Origin: Cupriavidus sp. AU9028
GTDB taxonomy: Bacteria > Pseudomonadota > Gammaproteobacteria > Burkholderiales > Burkholderiaceae
Direction of reading: 5' to 3'
Assembly (NCBI RefSeq): GCF_019795295.1
Contig: NZ_JAIMCG010000005.1
Coordinates: 186,001-250,000 of the forward strand
Length of the DNA: 64,000 nucleotides
In this document: positions 25,761 to 36,700 of the stretch, piece after piece
How positions within the stretch are numbered: position 1 is the stretch's first letter
Layout of the letters: the number at the start of each line of letters is the position of its first letter
The notes under the pieces: generated by a model
Databases searched by the model: none
What the model was told of the DNA's origin: nothing
What the model saw: only the letters and a program-made list of their open reading frames with translations
Made by a program: the position numbers and the translations under genes

Positions 25761-28700
25761 ATGGCGGACATTCGTCTCGATTTGCTGGGCGGCTTCGCGT
25801 TGCGCTCGCCAAGCGGAGACGCCATCACGCTTTCCGCGCGCAAGGCGCGCGCGGTGCTGGCCTATCTTGCGCTCACCGCGGGCAGGCCCCAGCCGCGTGA
25901 CAAACTCGCCGCCCTGCTGTGGGCCGACAGCAACGCCGAGCAGGCACGTTCCAGCCTGCGCCAGGCGCTCAGTGCGATTCGGCGCGCGGCAGGCGCCGAG
26001 GTGCTGTCGATCGCCGAAGGCGACCGCGTCCTGTTGTCGGGGATTACCGCCGATGTGGTCCTGTTCGAGACGCATCTGCGCGGCAACGACGCCACCGCGC
26101 TGCAGGCCGCGGCCGATCTCTATCGGGGTGACCTGCTCGACGGCTTCGACGCCGGTTCGCCCGCCTTCGACCAGTGGCTCACCATCGAGCGGGAGCGCTT
26201 GCGCGCCCTGGCCGGCGGGTTGCTGGAGCGCCTGGTGGAAGCGCACCGCGCCGCGGGCGACCTGGAGCGCGCGGTCGCCTGTGCGGTGCGTCTGCTGGCG
26301 ATGGATCCGCTGCGCGAGCCGGTCCACCGGGCGCTGATGCGCCTGTACCAGCGGCAGGGCAGGCAGGCGTCGGCGCTCAAGCAGTACCGGATCTGCCGTG
26401 CGGTGCTGCAACGGGAGCTGGGTGTCTCCCCCGAGCCGGAGACCGATGCGCTGTATCAGTCGCTACTGCGCAGCCGGCGTGCAGGTGAACCGGTCGATGG
26501 CACCGCACTGGGCGACGAGGAGGGCGAGGCCGCCGAGCCGGTCCCCGGTGTCCTGGGTACGCCGGCCGGTACGGCGACGGCGGCTCCCGCCTCAGGCGCC
26601 GCTGGGCCGCAGCCGCTTGCACCGGGCACGGACAGCGCCTCCTCGCCGCCTCCGGCTACGGTGCCCGCCGCCATGCCGGATCGGGCAGCGCAGGCAGGGG
26701 ACGCCACGGCACGCCCGTCGCCGGCCGCGATGCCCGCCCCGGGTCCCGAGCTTCGCCACGCGGTGGTCGTCGTCGCCGAAGTCGACCTTGCCAGTGCCTC
26801 GATGGAGTCGCCCGGCACCGGCATGCTGGACCCGGAGCAGATGCACGAGGTGCTGGTGCGATGGCGTGACCATGGGCACGCCCTGGCTGCCAGCTGCGGC
26901 GGCCATGTCACCGATGCTCTCGGGGCGCGTTTGACCGTGGTATTGGGCGTGCCCGTGGCCCACGGCAACGATGCCGAGCGCGCCCTGCACGTGGCCACCG
27001 CCCTGCACGGCGGGCTGGAGGCGCTCTGCCCGCGGTGCGCCGCGCCGGTGCGCGCGCGCGTGGGGGTGGCCAGCGGGCAGGTGCTGTCGGCCAGCGCATC
27101 GGGGGGCAGCATGACGCTGACCGGCGCCCCGGTCGCCGTGGCCGCGCGGGTAATGGAGCACGCGCAGCCGGGGCAAACGGTGGTATCCAACCGCGTGTAT
27201 CTCGCGCTGCCGGGCCGGCTCGATGCCAGCCATCTGACCGACCTGGTCATGCTGGGAATTCCGGAGCCGATTCCGCTATGGGCGGTGCGCCGCTTTCTGG
27301 ACCCCGCGGAAACCGCGCCCCAGCACGCCTTTGTCGGCCGCAGCGCGGAGCTGGTGCAGTTGGCCGGGGTTGCCGGCGACTGTCTGCGCACGCGGCAGGG
27401 GCGCGTGGTGGTGATCCGGGGCGAGGCCGGCATCGGCAAGAGCCGGCTGGCCGAGCGGTTCCTGGCGCTGGCGCGCGAGCACGGCATGGACGCGCTGCGT
27501 GCGCTGGTGCTCGACTTTGGCGTGGACCGCGCCGGCGATCCGCTGCGCATGCTGATGGCCAACCTGTTCGGCGTCGCCGCGAATGCGGGGGCCGACGCGC
27601 TGTCGCAAGCCGTGTCGCAGGCCGTGGCGGCGGGAAGGCTCGCGGACGAGGACGAGGCGTTCGCCCGCGACCTGCTCGACATTCCCTGCACCCCCGCGCA
27701 GGCGGCGGCGCTTGCGGCGATGGAGCCGGCGGTGCGCCAGCAGGGCGCGCAGCGCTGCCTGGTATCGCTGGCCACGCAACGCAGCGAGCGCAAGGCGCTG
27801 CTGATCGTGGTCGAAGACGTGCACTGGGCCGAGCGGGCCTTGCTTGCCTGCCTCGCGCGGCTGGCCGGCGCCACGCGCACCTGCCCGCTGGTGCTGGCGC
27901 TGACCGTGCGTCCGGAACAGGATCTGCTGGACAGCGCCTGGCGCGCCGCCACCGGCAATGCGTCGCTGACCACCATCGACCTGGGTCCGCTGAACGAACA
28001 CGAGGCGCGGGAGCTGGCGACGCGCTACCGGCATGTGGGTCCCCTGCTGGCACACTCCTGCATCCGGCGGGCGGAAGGCAATCCGCTCTTTCTGGACCAG
28101 CTGCTGCGCAATGCGGAAAGCGGGTCGGACGCCGACGCGCTGCCGGGCAGCCTGCAGAGCATCGTGCTGGCGCGGCTCGATCGTCTGCCGGAGGAGCACC
28201 GGCTGGCGCTGCAGGCCGCCGCGGTGCTGGGGCAGCGCTTCTCGCCCGCCGCGCTGCGCTATCTGCTCGGGCGCTCGGATGATCCTTGCGATGCGCTGGT
28301 GCGCCAGGCCATGGTGCGGCCCGAGGGCGAGGATTTCCTGTTCATGCACGCGCTGATTCACGAGGCCGTCTATGCCTCGCTGCTCAAGTCGCGCCGGCTC
28401 TCGCTGCATCGCCGGGCGGCCGACTGGTACCGGTCCCGCGATCCCGCGCTGCACGCCGAGCATCTCGAAGCGGCCGGCGATGCCGACGCGGCGCGCGCCT
28501 ACGAGGCCGCCGCGCGGCACGAGGCCACGCACTTCCGCAACGAGCGGGCGCTGCGGCTGGTCGAGCGGGCGCTGCAGCTGGTGGAAAAGGCGCCCGACGA
28601 CCGCGTGCGCCAATCGCTGGACTGCCTGCGCGGCGAACTGATGCTGGACCTGGGCCAGCCCGCCGACGCGCTGGACGCCTTTCGCCAGGCGGTGGCGCTC

Positions 28701-29879
28701 GCCGCCGACGATAGCCAGCAGGCGCGCGCCTGGTTTGGCGTGGCCGCCTCGCTGCGGCTGCTGGATCGGTACCAGGAAGCGCTGAGCGCGCTGGAACACG
28801 CGCATCGGGCGGCGTTGGCCACCGGCACCGACGAGATGCTGGCCCAGATCGAATCGTTGCGCGGCAACGTGCATTTCCCCATGGGCAATATGGAAGCGTG
28901 CCTGGCGGCCCACCAGAAGGCCCTGCATCACGCGGCGGCCGCCCATTCCGCACTGGGGGAAGTGCGGGCGCTCGGTGGGCTGGGGGACGCCTCGTACCAG
29001 CAGGGCCGGATGGTGACGGCGCGCGAGCAGTTTGCCCGCTGCGTCGCGCTGGCGCGGCAACAGGGGTTTGTGCGCATCGAAGGCGCCAACCTGCCGATGG
29101 TGGCCGTGGTGGACCTGATGTGCCATGCCTTGCCGCAGGCGCACGAGAACTGCGAGGCGGCCTTGCGCATCGCCCACCGGATCGGCGACACGCGCATCGA
29201 GGTGCTGGCGCTGGACGTGATGGCCTCCACCGCGCAGCTGAGCGGCGATTTCGCCGCGGTATTGCGCCACACCGAGCAGGGCCTGGCGGTCGCGCGCCGG
29301 CTCGGCGCCCGGCGCTTCGAGGCGGAGCTGCTGGGCAGGCGCGCGCTGGCGCTGGCGAAGCTGCGCGCGGATGGCCAGGCGCCTGCCAGTCCCGGGCCCG
29401 AGGTGGACCGCATGCTGGCCGAGGCGATGGCGTTGAGCCATGCCACGGGCCTGCGCTATTCGGGACCCATGATTCTCGGCTTTCTGGCCCGGATCACTCC
29501 CGACCCGGACCGCCAGCGTGCCGCCATCGAGGAGGGCGAGCGCATCCTGGCGCAGGGCTGCGTCAGCCACTGCCACCTGGACCTGTACGAGGCGGAAATC
29601 GAGGTGGCATTGCAGGCCGGCGATTGGGAGGCCGCCGAGCGCGCTGCCAATGCGCTACGCGACTACATGGCGGCCGAGCCGTTCCCCTGGGGCAGTTTTC
29701 ATGTGCGGCGCGCGCAGTTGCTGGCAGCGCTTGGACGGGACGAGCGGGCGGGCCGCCCTGCGGGGCAGCCGCGCCTGGCGCAATTGCGGGCACTGCGGGC
29801 CGAGGGCGCGCAGGCGGGGCTGCACGACGCCCTGGGCCGCATCGACGCCGTCTTGCGGCGGTTCGGGGCGGCGGCCTGA
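25761..29879 (+). CDS. BTAD-domain regulator with degenerate cyclase domain, AAA/STAND ATPase and TPR region
   Basis: 1372 residues. In order: SARP-type winged helix (about 1-95, IRLDLLGGFALRSPSGD), BTAD helices (about 100-240), Ala/Pro-rich linker (250-330), class III cyclase-like domain (331-520), STAND ATPase with Walker A GEAGIGKSRLAE near 554 and Walker B LLIVVEDVHWAE near 683, then a long TPR region to the end. In the cyclase-like part the second metal Asp is replaced (LGARLTVVLG where GD is expected) and the VN-AAR asparagine is Ala (PVAVAARV), so it should be catalytically inactive. Architecture resembles AfsR/MalT-type ligand-gated activators, unusual for a betaproteobacterium. Start ATG 25761 follows AGGGG; the upstream TTG extension looks non-coding. 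Confidence 0.88.
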   Translation: MADIRLDLLGGFALRSPSGDAITLSARKARAVLAYLALTAGRPQPRDKLAALLWADSNAEQARSSLRQALSAIRRAAGAEVLSIAEGDRVLLSGITADVVLFETHLRGNDATALQAAADLYRGDLLDGFDAGSPAFDQWLTIERERLRALAGGLLERLVEAHRAAGDLERAVACAVRLLAMDPLREPVHRALMRLYQRQGRQASALKQYRICRAVLQRELGVSPEPETDALYQSLLRSRRAGEPVDGTALGDEEGEAAEPVPGVLGTPAGTATAAPASGAAGPQPLAPGTDSASSPPPATVPAAMPDRAAQAGDATARPSPAAMPAPGPELRHAVVVVAEVDLASASMESPGTGMLDPEQMHEVLVRWRDHGHALAASCGGHVTDALGARLTVVLGVPVAHGNDAERALHVATALHGGLEALCPRCAAPVRARVGVASGQVLSASASGGSMTLTGAPVAVAARVMEHAQPGQTVVSNRVYLALPGRLDASHLTDLVMLGIPEPIPLWAVRRFLDPAETAPQHAFVGRSAELVQLAGVAGDCLRTRQGRVVVIRGEAGIGKSRLAERFLALAREHGMDALRALVLDFGVDRAGDPLRMLMANLFGVAANAGADALSQAVSQAVAAGRLADEDEAFARDLLDIPCTPAQAAALAAMEPAVRQQGAQRCLVSLATQRSERKALLIVVEDVHWAERALLACLARLAGATRTCPLVLALTVRPEQDLLDSAWRAATGNASLTTIDLGPLNEHEARELATRYRHVGPLLAHSCIRRAEGNPLFLDQLLRNAESGSDADALPGSLQSIVLARLDRLPEEHRLALQAAAVLGQRFSPAALRYLLGRSDDPCDALVRQAMVRPEGEDFLFMHALIHEAVYASLLKSRRLSLHRRAADWYRSRDPALHAEHLEAAGDADAARAYEAAARHEATHFRNERALRLVERALQLVEKAPDDRVRQSLDCLRGELMLDLGQPADALDAFRQAVALAADDSQQARAWFGVAASLRLLDRYQEALSALEHAHRAALATGTDEMLAQIESLRGNVHFPMGNMEACLAAHQKALHHAAAAHSALGEVRALGGLGDASYQQGRMVTAREQFARCVALARQQGFVRIEGANLPMVAVVDLMCHALPQAHENCEAALRIAHRIGDTRIEVLALDVMASTAQLSGDFAAVLRHTEQGLAVARRLGARRFEAELLGRRALALAKLRADGQAPASPGPEVDRMLAEAMALSHATGLRYSGPMILGFLARITPDPDRQRAAIEEGERILAQGCVSHCHLDLYEAEIEVALQAGDWEAAERAANALRDYMAAEPFPWGSFHVRRAQLLAALGRDERAGRPAGQPRLAQLRALRAEGAQAGLHDALGRIDAVLRRFGAAA

Positions 29880-29925
29880 GACCGTGGGGGCGGCATACAG
29901 GCGCGCCGCGCCCGACCCGCCTCGG

Positions 29926-30177
29926 TCAGCTGCGGCGCCTGACCATCCCGTAGATCGCCAGCAGCACAATCGCGCCGATCACCGAGGCGATCCAGCCGGC
30001 TGGCTCTCCGGGGCGATACCAGCCCAGCGCCTGGCCGACATAGCCGGCAACCAGCGAGCCGCCGATACCGAGCAGGATCGTCAGGATCCAGCCCATCTTG
30101 TCGTCGCCGGGCTTGATGGCGCGGGCAATCAGGCCAACGATGAGGCCGACGAGGATCGTACCGAGGAATGACAGCAT
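29926..30177 (-). CDS. GlsB/YeaQ/YmgE-family stress-response membrane protein
   Basis: 83 residues with three hydrophobic segments: FLGTILVGLIVGLIAR, WILTILLGIGGSLVAGYVG and WIASVIGAIVLLAIYG; the KPGDDKMG turn is typical. An AGGAG lies 9 bases before this ATG (3 bases before an alternative ATG at 30183). Small inner-membrane protein of the transglycosylase-associated family with no fixed biochemical role. Convergent with the BTAD regulator. Confidence 0.9.
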   Translation of the reverse strand: MLSFLGTILVGLIVGLIARAIKPGDDKMGWILTILLGIGGSLVAGYVGQALGWYRPGEPAGWIASVIGAIVLLAIYGMVRRRS

Positions 30178-30462
30178 AAGCATCTTCTCCTGCAGTTGAC
30201 TACGGTTGGCAAGGGTAGGGCCGGGGGCGTGTGCCGCGGTGCTGCCATCTTGCCATGGCATGCTCCGGCTCGCGAGTCCCCGGCGCCGCTTCCCGCTTCA
30301 GCAAATTTGAAGCCAGCATGCAATTGCCGGACGCGCAGGAACCGCCGGGGGCTGGCAAACTGGCGGTCCTTTCAACCGTTTCCCTGGAACGTGTCCCGCC
30401 ATGGGTACCCGCGCTTGCCGCCGCGTACCAGCCTCGTATCCCGAGCGGGACCGGAGATCGAC

Positions 30463-31437
30463 GTGAATGCCATACAGGCGCTGCTGGAGCAGCATGGACT
30501 GAGTCTGGTGTTTCTGAACGTGCTGCTGGAGCAGGCAGGCGTGCCGCTGCCCGCCTATCCGATCCTGCTGGTGGCCGGCGCGCTCGGCATGCGTGGCACC
30601 GGCCCATCGATCGCGGCGGTGCTTGGCGCGGTGGTGCTGGCCTGCCTGATCGCCGACAGCCTGTGGTATTTCGCCGGCAAGCGCCTGGGCGCGCCGATGC
30701 TGCGCACCATCTGCAAGGTGTCGCTGTCGCAGGACAGCTGCATCCGGCAGACCCAGTCTCTGTACCTGCGGCTCGGCCCTCGCTCGCTGGTGTTCTCCAA
30801 GCTGCTGCCCGGCGCCGGCGCGCTGTCCACCGCCATGGCCGGCATGACCAGTACCCGCTATTCGGTGTTCCTCTTCTACGACGCCATCGGCGCGGTGGTC
30901 TGGGCCGGCGGGGCGCTGATGGTGGGCGCGGCCTTTCATCGAGCCATCGATCAGGTACTCGACGCGGTCGGCACCTATGGCCATGCGGCACTGATGATCG
31001 CGGCGGGCGCGCTGGTGGCGTTTCTTGGCTGGCGCTGGCACGCCCGACGCCGGCTGCTGCGCCGCACCCGCCGGGTGCCGCGCATGAGCGTGGACGAACT
31101 GGAAGCGCGCCGGGTGGCGGGACGCCTGCCGGTGGTGCTGGATGTGCGGGCGCCGGACGGCGCCATCGAGCGCATCCCCGGCGCGCTGCTGGTCGATCCC
31201 GAGGCGCCCCTGGCACTACTGAACGAGCATCCCCAGGACGCCGACGTGGTGGTCTATTGCGCCTGCCCGAACGAGCTGTCGGCGGCGATCCTGGCCGAGC
31301 GGCTGGTGGCGGCTGGCTATGCCAACACCTGGGCCCTTGCCGGCGGCTATGACGCGTGGAAACAGGCACAGCAAAGCCGTGCCGGAACCGAGGCGCAGGG
31401 CGGGGATCCGGACCAGCCGCCGTTGGTTGCGATGTAG
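30463..31437 (+). CDS. DedA-family membrane protein fused to a C-terminal rhodanese domain
   Basis: 324 residues from a GTG with GGAG six bases upstream. Residues 1-200 are a DedA/VTT (SNARE-associated) membrane domain: VLLEQAGVPLPAYPILLVAGAL, FAGKRLGAPML and FSKLLPGAGALSTAMAGM with the conserved Arg/Gly stretch, proposed to move lipid carriers such as undecaprenyl phosphate. Residues about 215-305 form a rhodanese domain (MSVDELEARRV, VLDVRAPD, active loop after VVYCACPNE). The loop cysteine is present. The fusion suggests redox or sulfur control of the membrane part (inference). Divergent from the GlsB gene. Confidence 0.9.
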   Translation: MNAIQALLEQHGLSLVFLNVLLEQAGVPLPAYPILLVAGALGMRGTGPSIAAVLGAVVLACLIADSLWYFAGKRLGAPMLRTICKVSLSQDSCIRQTQSLYLRLGPRSLVFSKLLPGAGALSTAMAGMTSTRYSVFLFYDAIGAVVWAGGALMVGAAFHRAIDQVLDAVGTYGHAALMIAAGALVAFLGWRWHARRRLLRRTRRVPRMSVDELEARRVAGRLPVVLDVRAPDGAIERIPGALLVDPEAPLALLNEHPQDADVVVYCACPNELSAAILAERLVAAGYANTWALAGGYDAWKQAQQSRAGTEAQGGDPDQPPLVAM

Positions 31438-31492
31438 AAGTTACCTGATCGCGACGGCAACGCTGGCGGCAAGGGTGTCGATTTAGACCCTT

Positions 31493-31522
31493 CTGACAAC
31501 GCGGTTGGAGACGGCCTATAGT
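31493..31522 (+). promoter_or_regulatory. Sigma70-type promoter of the LLM oxidoreductase gene
   Basis: CTGACA, 18 bases, TATAGT, lying about 127 bases before the ATG at 31649. One mismatch from each hexamer consensus. Confidence 0.5.
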
Positions 31523-31648
31523 GGACGCTTTCGACGCTGGCCCGCCGCACCGCGCGCCGGCAGCCACAAGACGGACCCCGGCCGAGGGCGCCATGGCGCC
31601 GGCTCGGGCAGTCCGCCGGCAGTCCCCCAACTCTTGCCCGCCGCCACG

Positions 31649-32659
<1,011 letters not shown>

Positions 32660-32691
32660 GCAGACCGTGCATTGCTCCCGGCGTTGCGCCG

Positions 32692-33510
32692 TCAGGCGGC
32701 GGCGCTGGCGATCCCCCGCGGTGCGCCGTCCTGGCGCCGGCGCCTGACCGCTTCGATCAGCTCCTGTCGTGCCCCATCCAGCCACGCGGTGCGGTGGCGC
32801 ACCGGATCATTGGGCGAGAGCGCTTCCGGCGCGATCTGGCCGAGGAAGTAGCGCACCATGCTGCCCGCGCGTGCCGGCACCGGCATCATGCCCAGCAACT
32901 GCTCCCGCTTGAGCACGCCTTGCTCGACCGCATGGCCGAGCCCCGCCCAGGCGGTACGGCCGAACGCGATACACACGGCCTCGGGGTGGATGCGCGCGAG
33001 CCGGTCCAGGAACAGCTGCTGGTAGGCGTGGCGATAGATCGTCACGCTCATCATCTCCTCGAACGAGCCGTCGAAGGCAAGGCCGCGGCGCGTGGCCGCG
33101 TGCGGCAGCAGTGCCAGCGGCTGCAGCAGATGAAAGCTCTCCTCCCACAGCGCCGATGCGCCATGCAGTCCCAGCAGCGCCGGGATGCCGAAATGGTCCA
33201 GCATGCGCACCAGGTTCGGCCGCACCAGCGGTCCGCCCAGTTCGACCTGACGCTTGTTCTCGCATTCGATCACCCGCTCGGCGGCGTGCGAACGCAGCAG
33301 CGTCTCGGTGGTCTGCGCGGCCAGCCGCACGTGCATGTGGCCGGGCGTCAGGCTGACCAGCACCAGACGCGCCGTCGCATTCGTATGCTCGAACGGTACG
33401 TAGCTCATCCGGTAGGCGCCTTCACTGTCCACTACCACAGGCTGCGCAATGACGGCGGGCGCGCCGCCTCGGCGGATGCGCGCGCAGTACTCCTCGATAT
33501 AGCTGGTCAA
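32692..33510 (-). CDS. Unknown protein resembling the uracil-DNA glycosylase fold
   Basis: 272 residues from a TTG with GGAGG four bases upstream; the longer frame is Arg/Pro-rich. Features reminiscent of the UDG superfamily: a first loop LVLVSLTPGH after a beta strand (compare the family's GxxPG loop), a later VCIAFGRTAWAGLG strand-helix (compare VVALGRTA), and PVPARAGSM where a His-Pro-Ser loop would be expected. Catalytic residues are not clear. There is no signal or membrane segment, so it is cytoplasmic. Alternative: an unrelated Rossmann-like protein. Function not assigned. Confidence 0.6.
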   Translation of the reverse strand: MTSYIEEYCARIRRGGAPAVIAQPVVVDSEGAYRMSYVPFEHTNATARLVLVSLTPGHMHVRLAAQTTETLLRSHAAERVIECENKRQVELGGPLVRPNLVRMLDHFGIPALLGLHGASALWEESFHLLQPLALLPHAATRRGLAFDGSFEEMMSVTIYRHAYQQLFLDRLARIHPEAVCIAFGRTAWAGLGHAVEQGVLKREQLLGMMPVPARAGSMVRYFLGQIAPEALSPNDPVRHRTAWLDGARQELIEAVRRRRQDGAPRGIASAAA

Positions 33511-33749
33511 AGTCCCTCCATTCCCGTTGGTCGTTGGCGTCGCCGGCAATGCGTTTCGACCCGTTGGAACCGGCGCCAGCCATTGAACCGATGGTATGCG
33601 GGGGAACCGCGCCGGCATAGTCGCCGCGCGACGCAGGCGTGGCGGCGCGGGGCGGGTTTGGTGGGGCAACGAACAGATGGGCACTCCTGCCGCTGCGGCC
33701 GAGCGGCCGGCGGCGGGTGAACGAGACGCCCGCGCTATCCGCACGGGAG

Positions 33750-36700
33750 TCAGTGGGTGCACGCCAGCGGCGCGGGCCCGGCCTGCGGGTTCATCGCCAC
33801 CACTGTCGGCGCCAGCGCGCGCAGCAGCCGTACCGACAGGGCGCTGGTGAAGCTGTAGCGCGCCGCCTGCGGTCCGCGCACGTGCAGCGTCACCGTGCCG
33901 AAGTAGCGCTCGCCGATGACGAAGACGAAGGTGGCCGACCGGCTGACTGCCCGGGAGGCGATGACATAGCCGCCGCGGCCGAACACCATGTGCCGGTGGT
34001 CGCCCGTGCCGGTCTTGCCGCCCAGCGCCATGCCGAGCTCGGCCGGGAAGGCGCCGGACGCCGAGCGGGCGGTGCCGCCCTCCACCACGTCGAGCATCGA
34101 GCGCCGCGCGAGCGCCGCCACGTCCGCATCCAGCAGCCGCTTGCCCTCGCGCGGCTGCAGGCGGAAGCGCGTTTCGTAGGGCGTGCCCACGGCAAAGTCA
34201 AGTTCGCGGATCGTCTCGGTGTACGGTTGCACGCCGCCGTTGAGCACGATGCCCGCCAGCTCCGCCAGTGCCGCCGGGCGGTCGCCCGACGCGCCGACGG
34301 CGGAACCGTACGACGGCGTCAGCGATTCAAAGGGGTAGCCGAGCCGGCGCCAGCGCTCGCCGATCCGCACGAAGGCATCGCGCTCGAGCAGGATGCGGAT
34401 GCGGTTGTCCTGCCCCGCCTTGCTGCGCGTGCGGAACAGCCAGCTGTAGACCTCCTGCCGCACGTCCTTGCTGTCGGCCAGCGCCTGGTCCAGCGTCGCC
34501 TCCGGATGGAGGTTCAGATAGTCGAGCAGCCACAGCTCGAGAGGGTGGATGCGCGACAGGTAACCGCGGTCGTTCAACGAGAATTTGTCCCGGCCGTATT
34601 TGTCGTACAGCTCCAGCACCTCGCCTTCGTCCAGGGCCGACGACGCCGGCTTGCCCAGCTTCGCGCGCAGATGGCGGGCGAAGGTCTGCTCGTCCATCTG
34701 CGGATCGGCGCTGCGCAGCACCACCGCGATCCGTACCGCCACCGGCCGCACCCGCTCGAGCAGCAGGGCGATCCGACCGTCCTTGTCCAGCGGGCGATAT
34801 TTGCGATAGAAGCTGGTCAGGAACTGGCTGCCTTCCTCGTCGGCGAATCGCACCAGCCATTCCCGCCGCCCTGGGGCGTCGCGCTCGGCCAGCAGCTCGG
34901 CGGCGTTGGGCACCTCGCGATGGACTTCGTAGCGGACGATGTCCCGCATCATCCGGATGAAGACGAGGTTGACCGAATGCTGGAACGCGCGGCGTACCGT
35001 CATCGGTTCGACCTTGGCCGAGCGGTCGAAATTGGAGAACGTCTGCAGACCGCCGCCGGTGAAGAACGCCTCGCCGGCGCCCGCGGCATACTTGCGCTCC
35101 ATTGCCGCTTCGAGCAGCGCCGCGCGGGACAGGTCCGGCTGCGCGATCAGCTGATCGGCGACCCAGCGGCGCAGCGCATCGGTCGGCGCCACCGGCAGTG
35201 CCCGCAGCTGCGCCGTCGTCATGGCCGAGAGCTGCTGGTGCAGTTCCGCGATGATCTCCAGATAGGTGATCATGGTGCGCAGCTTGGCGGTCGAGCCCAG
35301 GTTCAGCCGGGCGCCGCTGTTCAGGTCGAAGGGCTGGTCGATATTGTCGGCCTGGATCCGCAGGTAGCTGGCATTGCCCACCCGCTCGAACAGTGTGAAG
35401 CTGGCCGCCAGGCGCGAGGGATCGTCGCCCTCGTTCAGCATGTTCTTGCCGTACAGACCAAGTTCGCGCGCGGCGTCCTTGTCGCGCAGCCGCATCAGCG
35501 TATCGGTGACCAGGCGTTGCGCCTGCGTATTGATGGTGCTGGAGACGGTCAGGTCGAGCCGGTCCAGGTCGTAGCGGCTGCCCACGCCCAGCATCCGCGA
35601 CAGGTCGGCGCGCACCTGGTTGACCGCCTTGCGGGTCACGAAGGGGTCGGGCGGCGGCAGCGTCGGCACCGGCGCCTTGTCCAGCCGCGCCGCCAGCGCG
35701 GCGTCGCGCAATGACGTCGAGATGACCCCGGCCGAGGCGAGCAAACGCAGGTAGCTGTCCGTCAGCGGCTCGAGATTGGTGTCGTAACGGCGCAGATGGT
35801 AGGACGGCCGGCGCTGCGCGATGATCAGCGACAGCGCCTGCTTGTAGACCTGCGCCTGGCGCGGATCGAGCGTCGTGCCGGGGGTGCGGCGCGTCACGGC
35901 CTGCGCCGCGTTGGTCGGGGCATCGGGCATCACCGCCTGTGCAACGGTGCGCAACCCCTCCGTCTGGCCCGGACGCAAGCCGCTTTCCACCGCCTCCTGC
36001 ATGCCCTTCGGCATGCCCTCGCGGATGGGGTGGGGCGGCTCGTCCTGCAAGGCGTCGTGCGGGCCGAGGTCGCCATGACCGAGCTGGCGCAGCAGCCGGT
36101 TTGCCGTGTCGAAATCCTCGCCGTACCAGTAGTACATGCCGTCGCCGATGCCGTGGATCTCGCCATGGCCGTTACGGGCCGACAGCGGCACGGTATTCAG
36201 GTACTCGGTGACGATGCGCTCGCGGGCACGGCTGGTATCGGGCCCGTCGCGATAGGCGCGCACCGATGCGGAGACCATCTGGCGCAGCTTCTCTTCGACC
36301 GAGGACGTGCGTCCATTGGGCGAGTGCCGGTACTTCTCGATCTGCGTGGCGAGGGTGCTGCCGCCCGGTGTCTCGCGATTGCGGTCCACCACGCTCAACA
36401 CCTGATCGAGTCCGGCCCGCCCGAGCCGGCGCCAGTCCAGTGCCGGATTCCGCGTGGGGTATTCGGGATCGAGCAGCCCCTGATTCTCGACGAACAGCAG
36501 CGAGCGCGCGATCACCGGCGGCACGTCGGCGAAGTCGCGGTAATGCCGCTCGGGGAAGCGTTGCACCGACACGCTGTCGCCATGGCAATCGAGCAGGGCG
36601 AGGCCGGCGCGGGTCTTTTCCGCATAGGGCGGATACAGGCCGCGGTCCAGATAATCGAGCAGGGCGTCGGACATGCGGACCTGATGCACGCGCACAAAGC

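Noticed and set aside
27276-29576. 766-residue minus-strand ORF opposite the BTAD regulator
   Set aside because: Antisense shadow with the same His/Arg/Gln bias and no recognisable motif.
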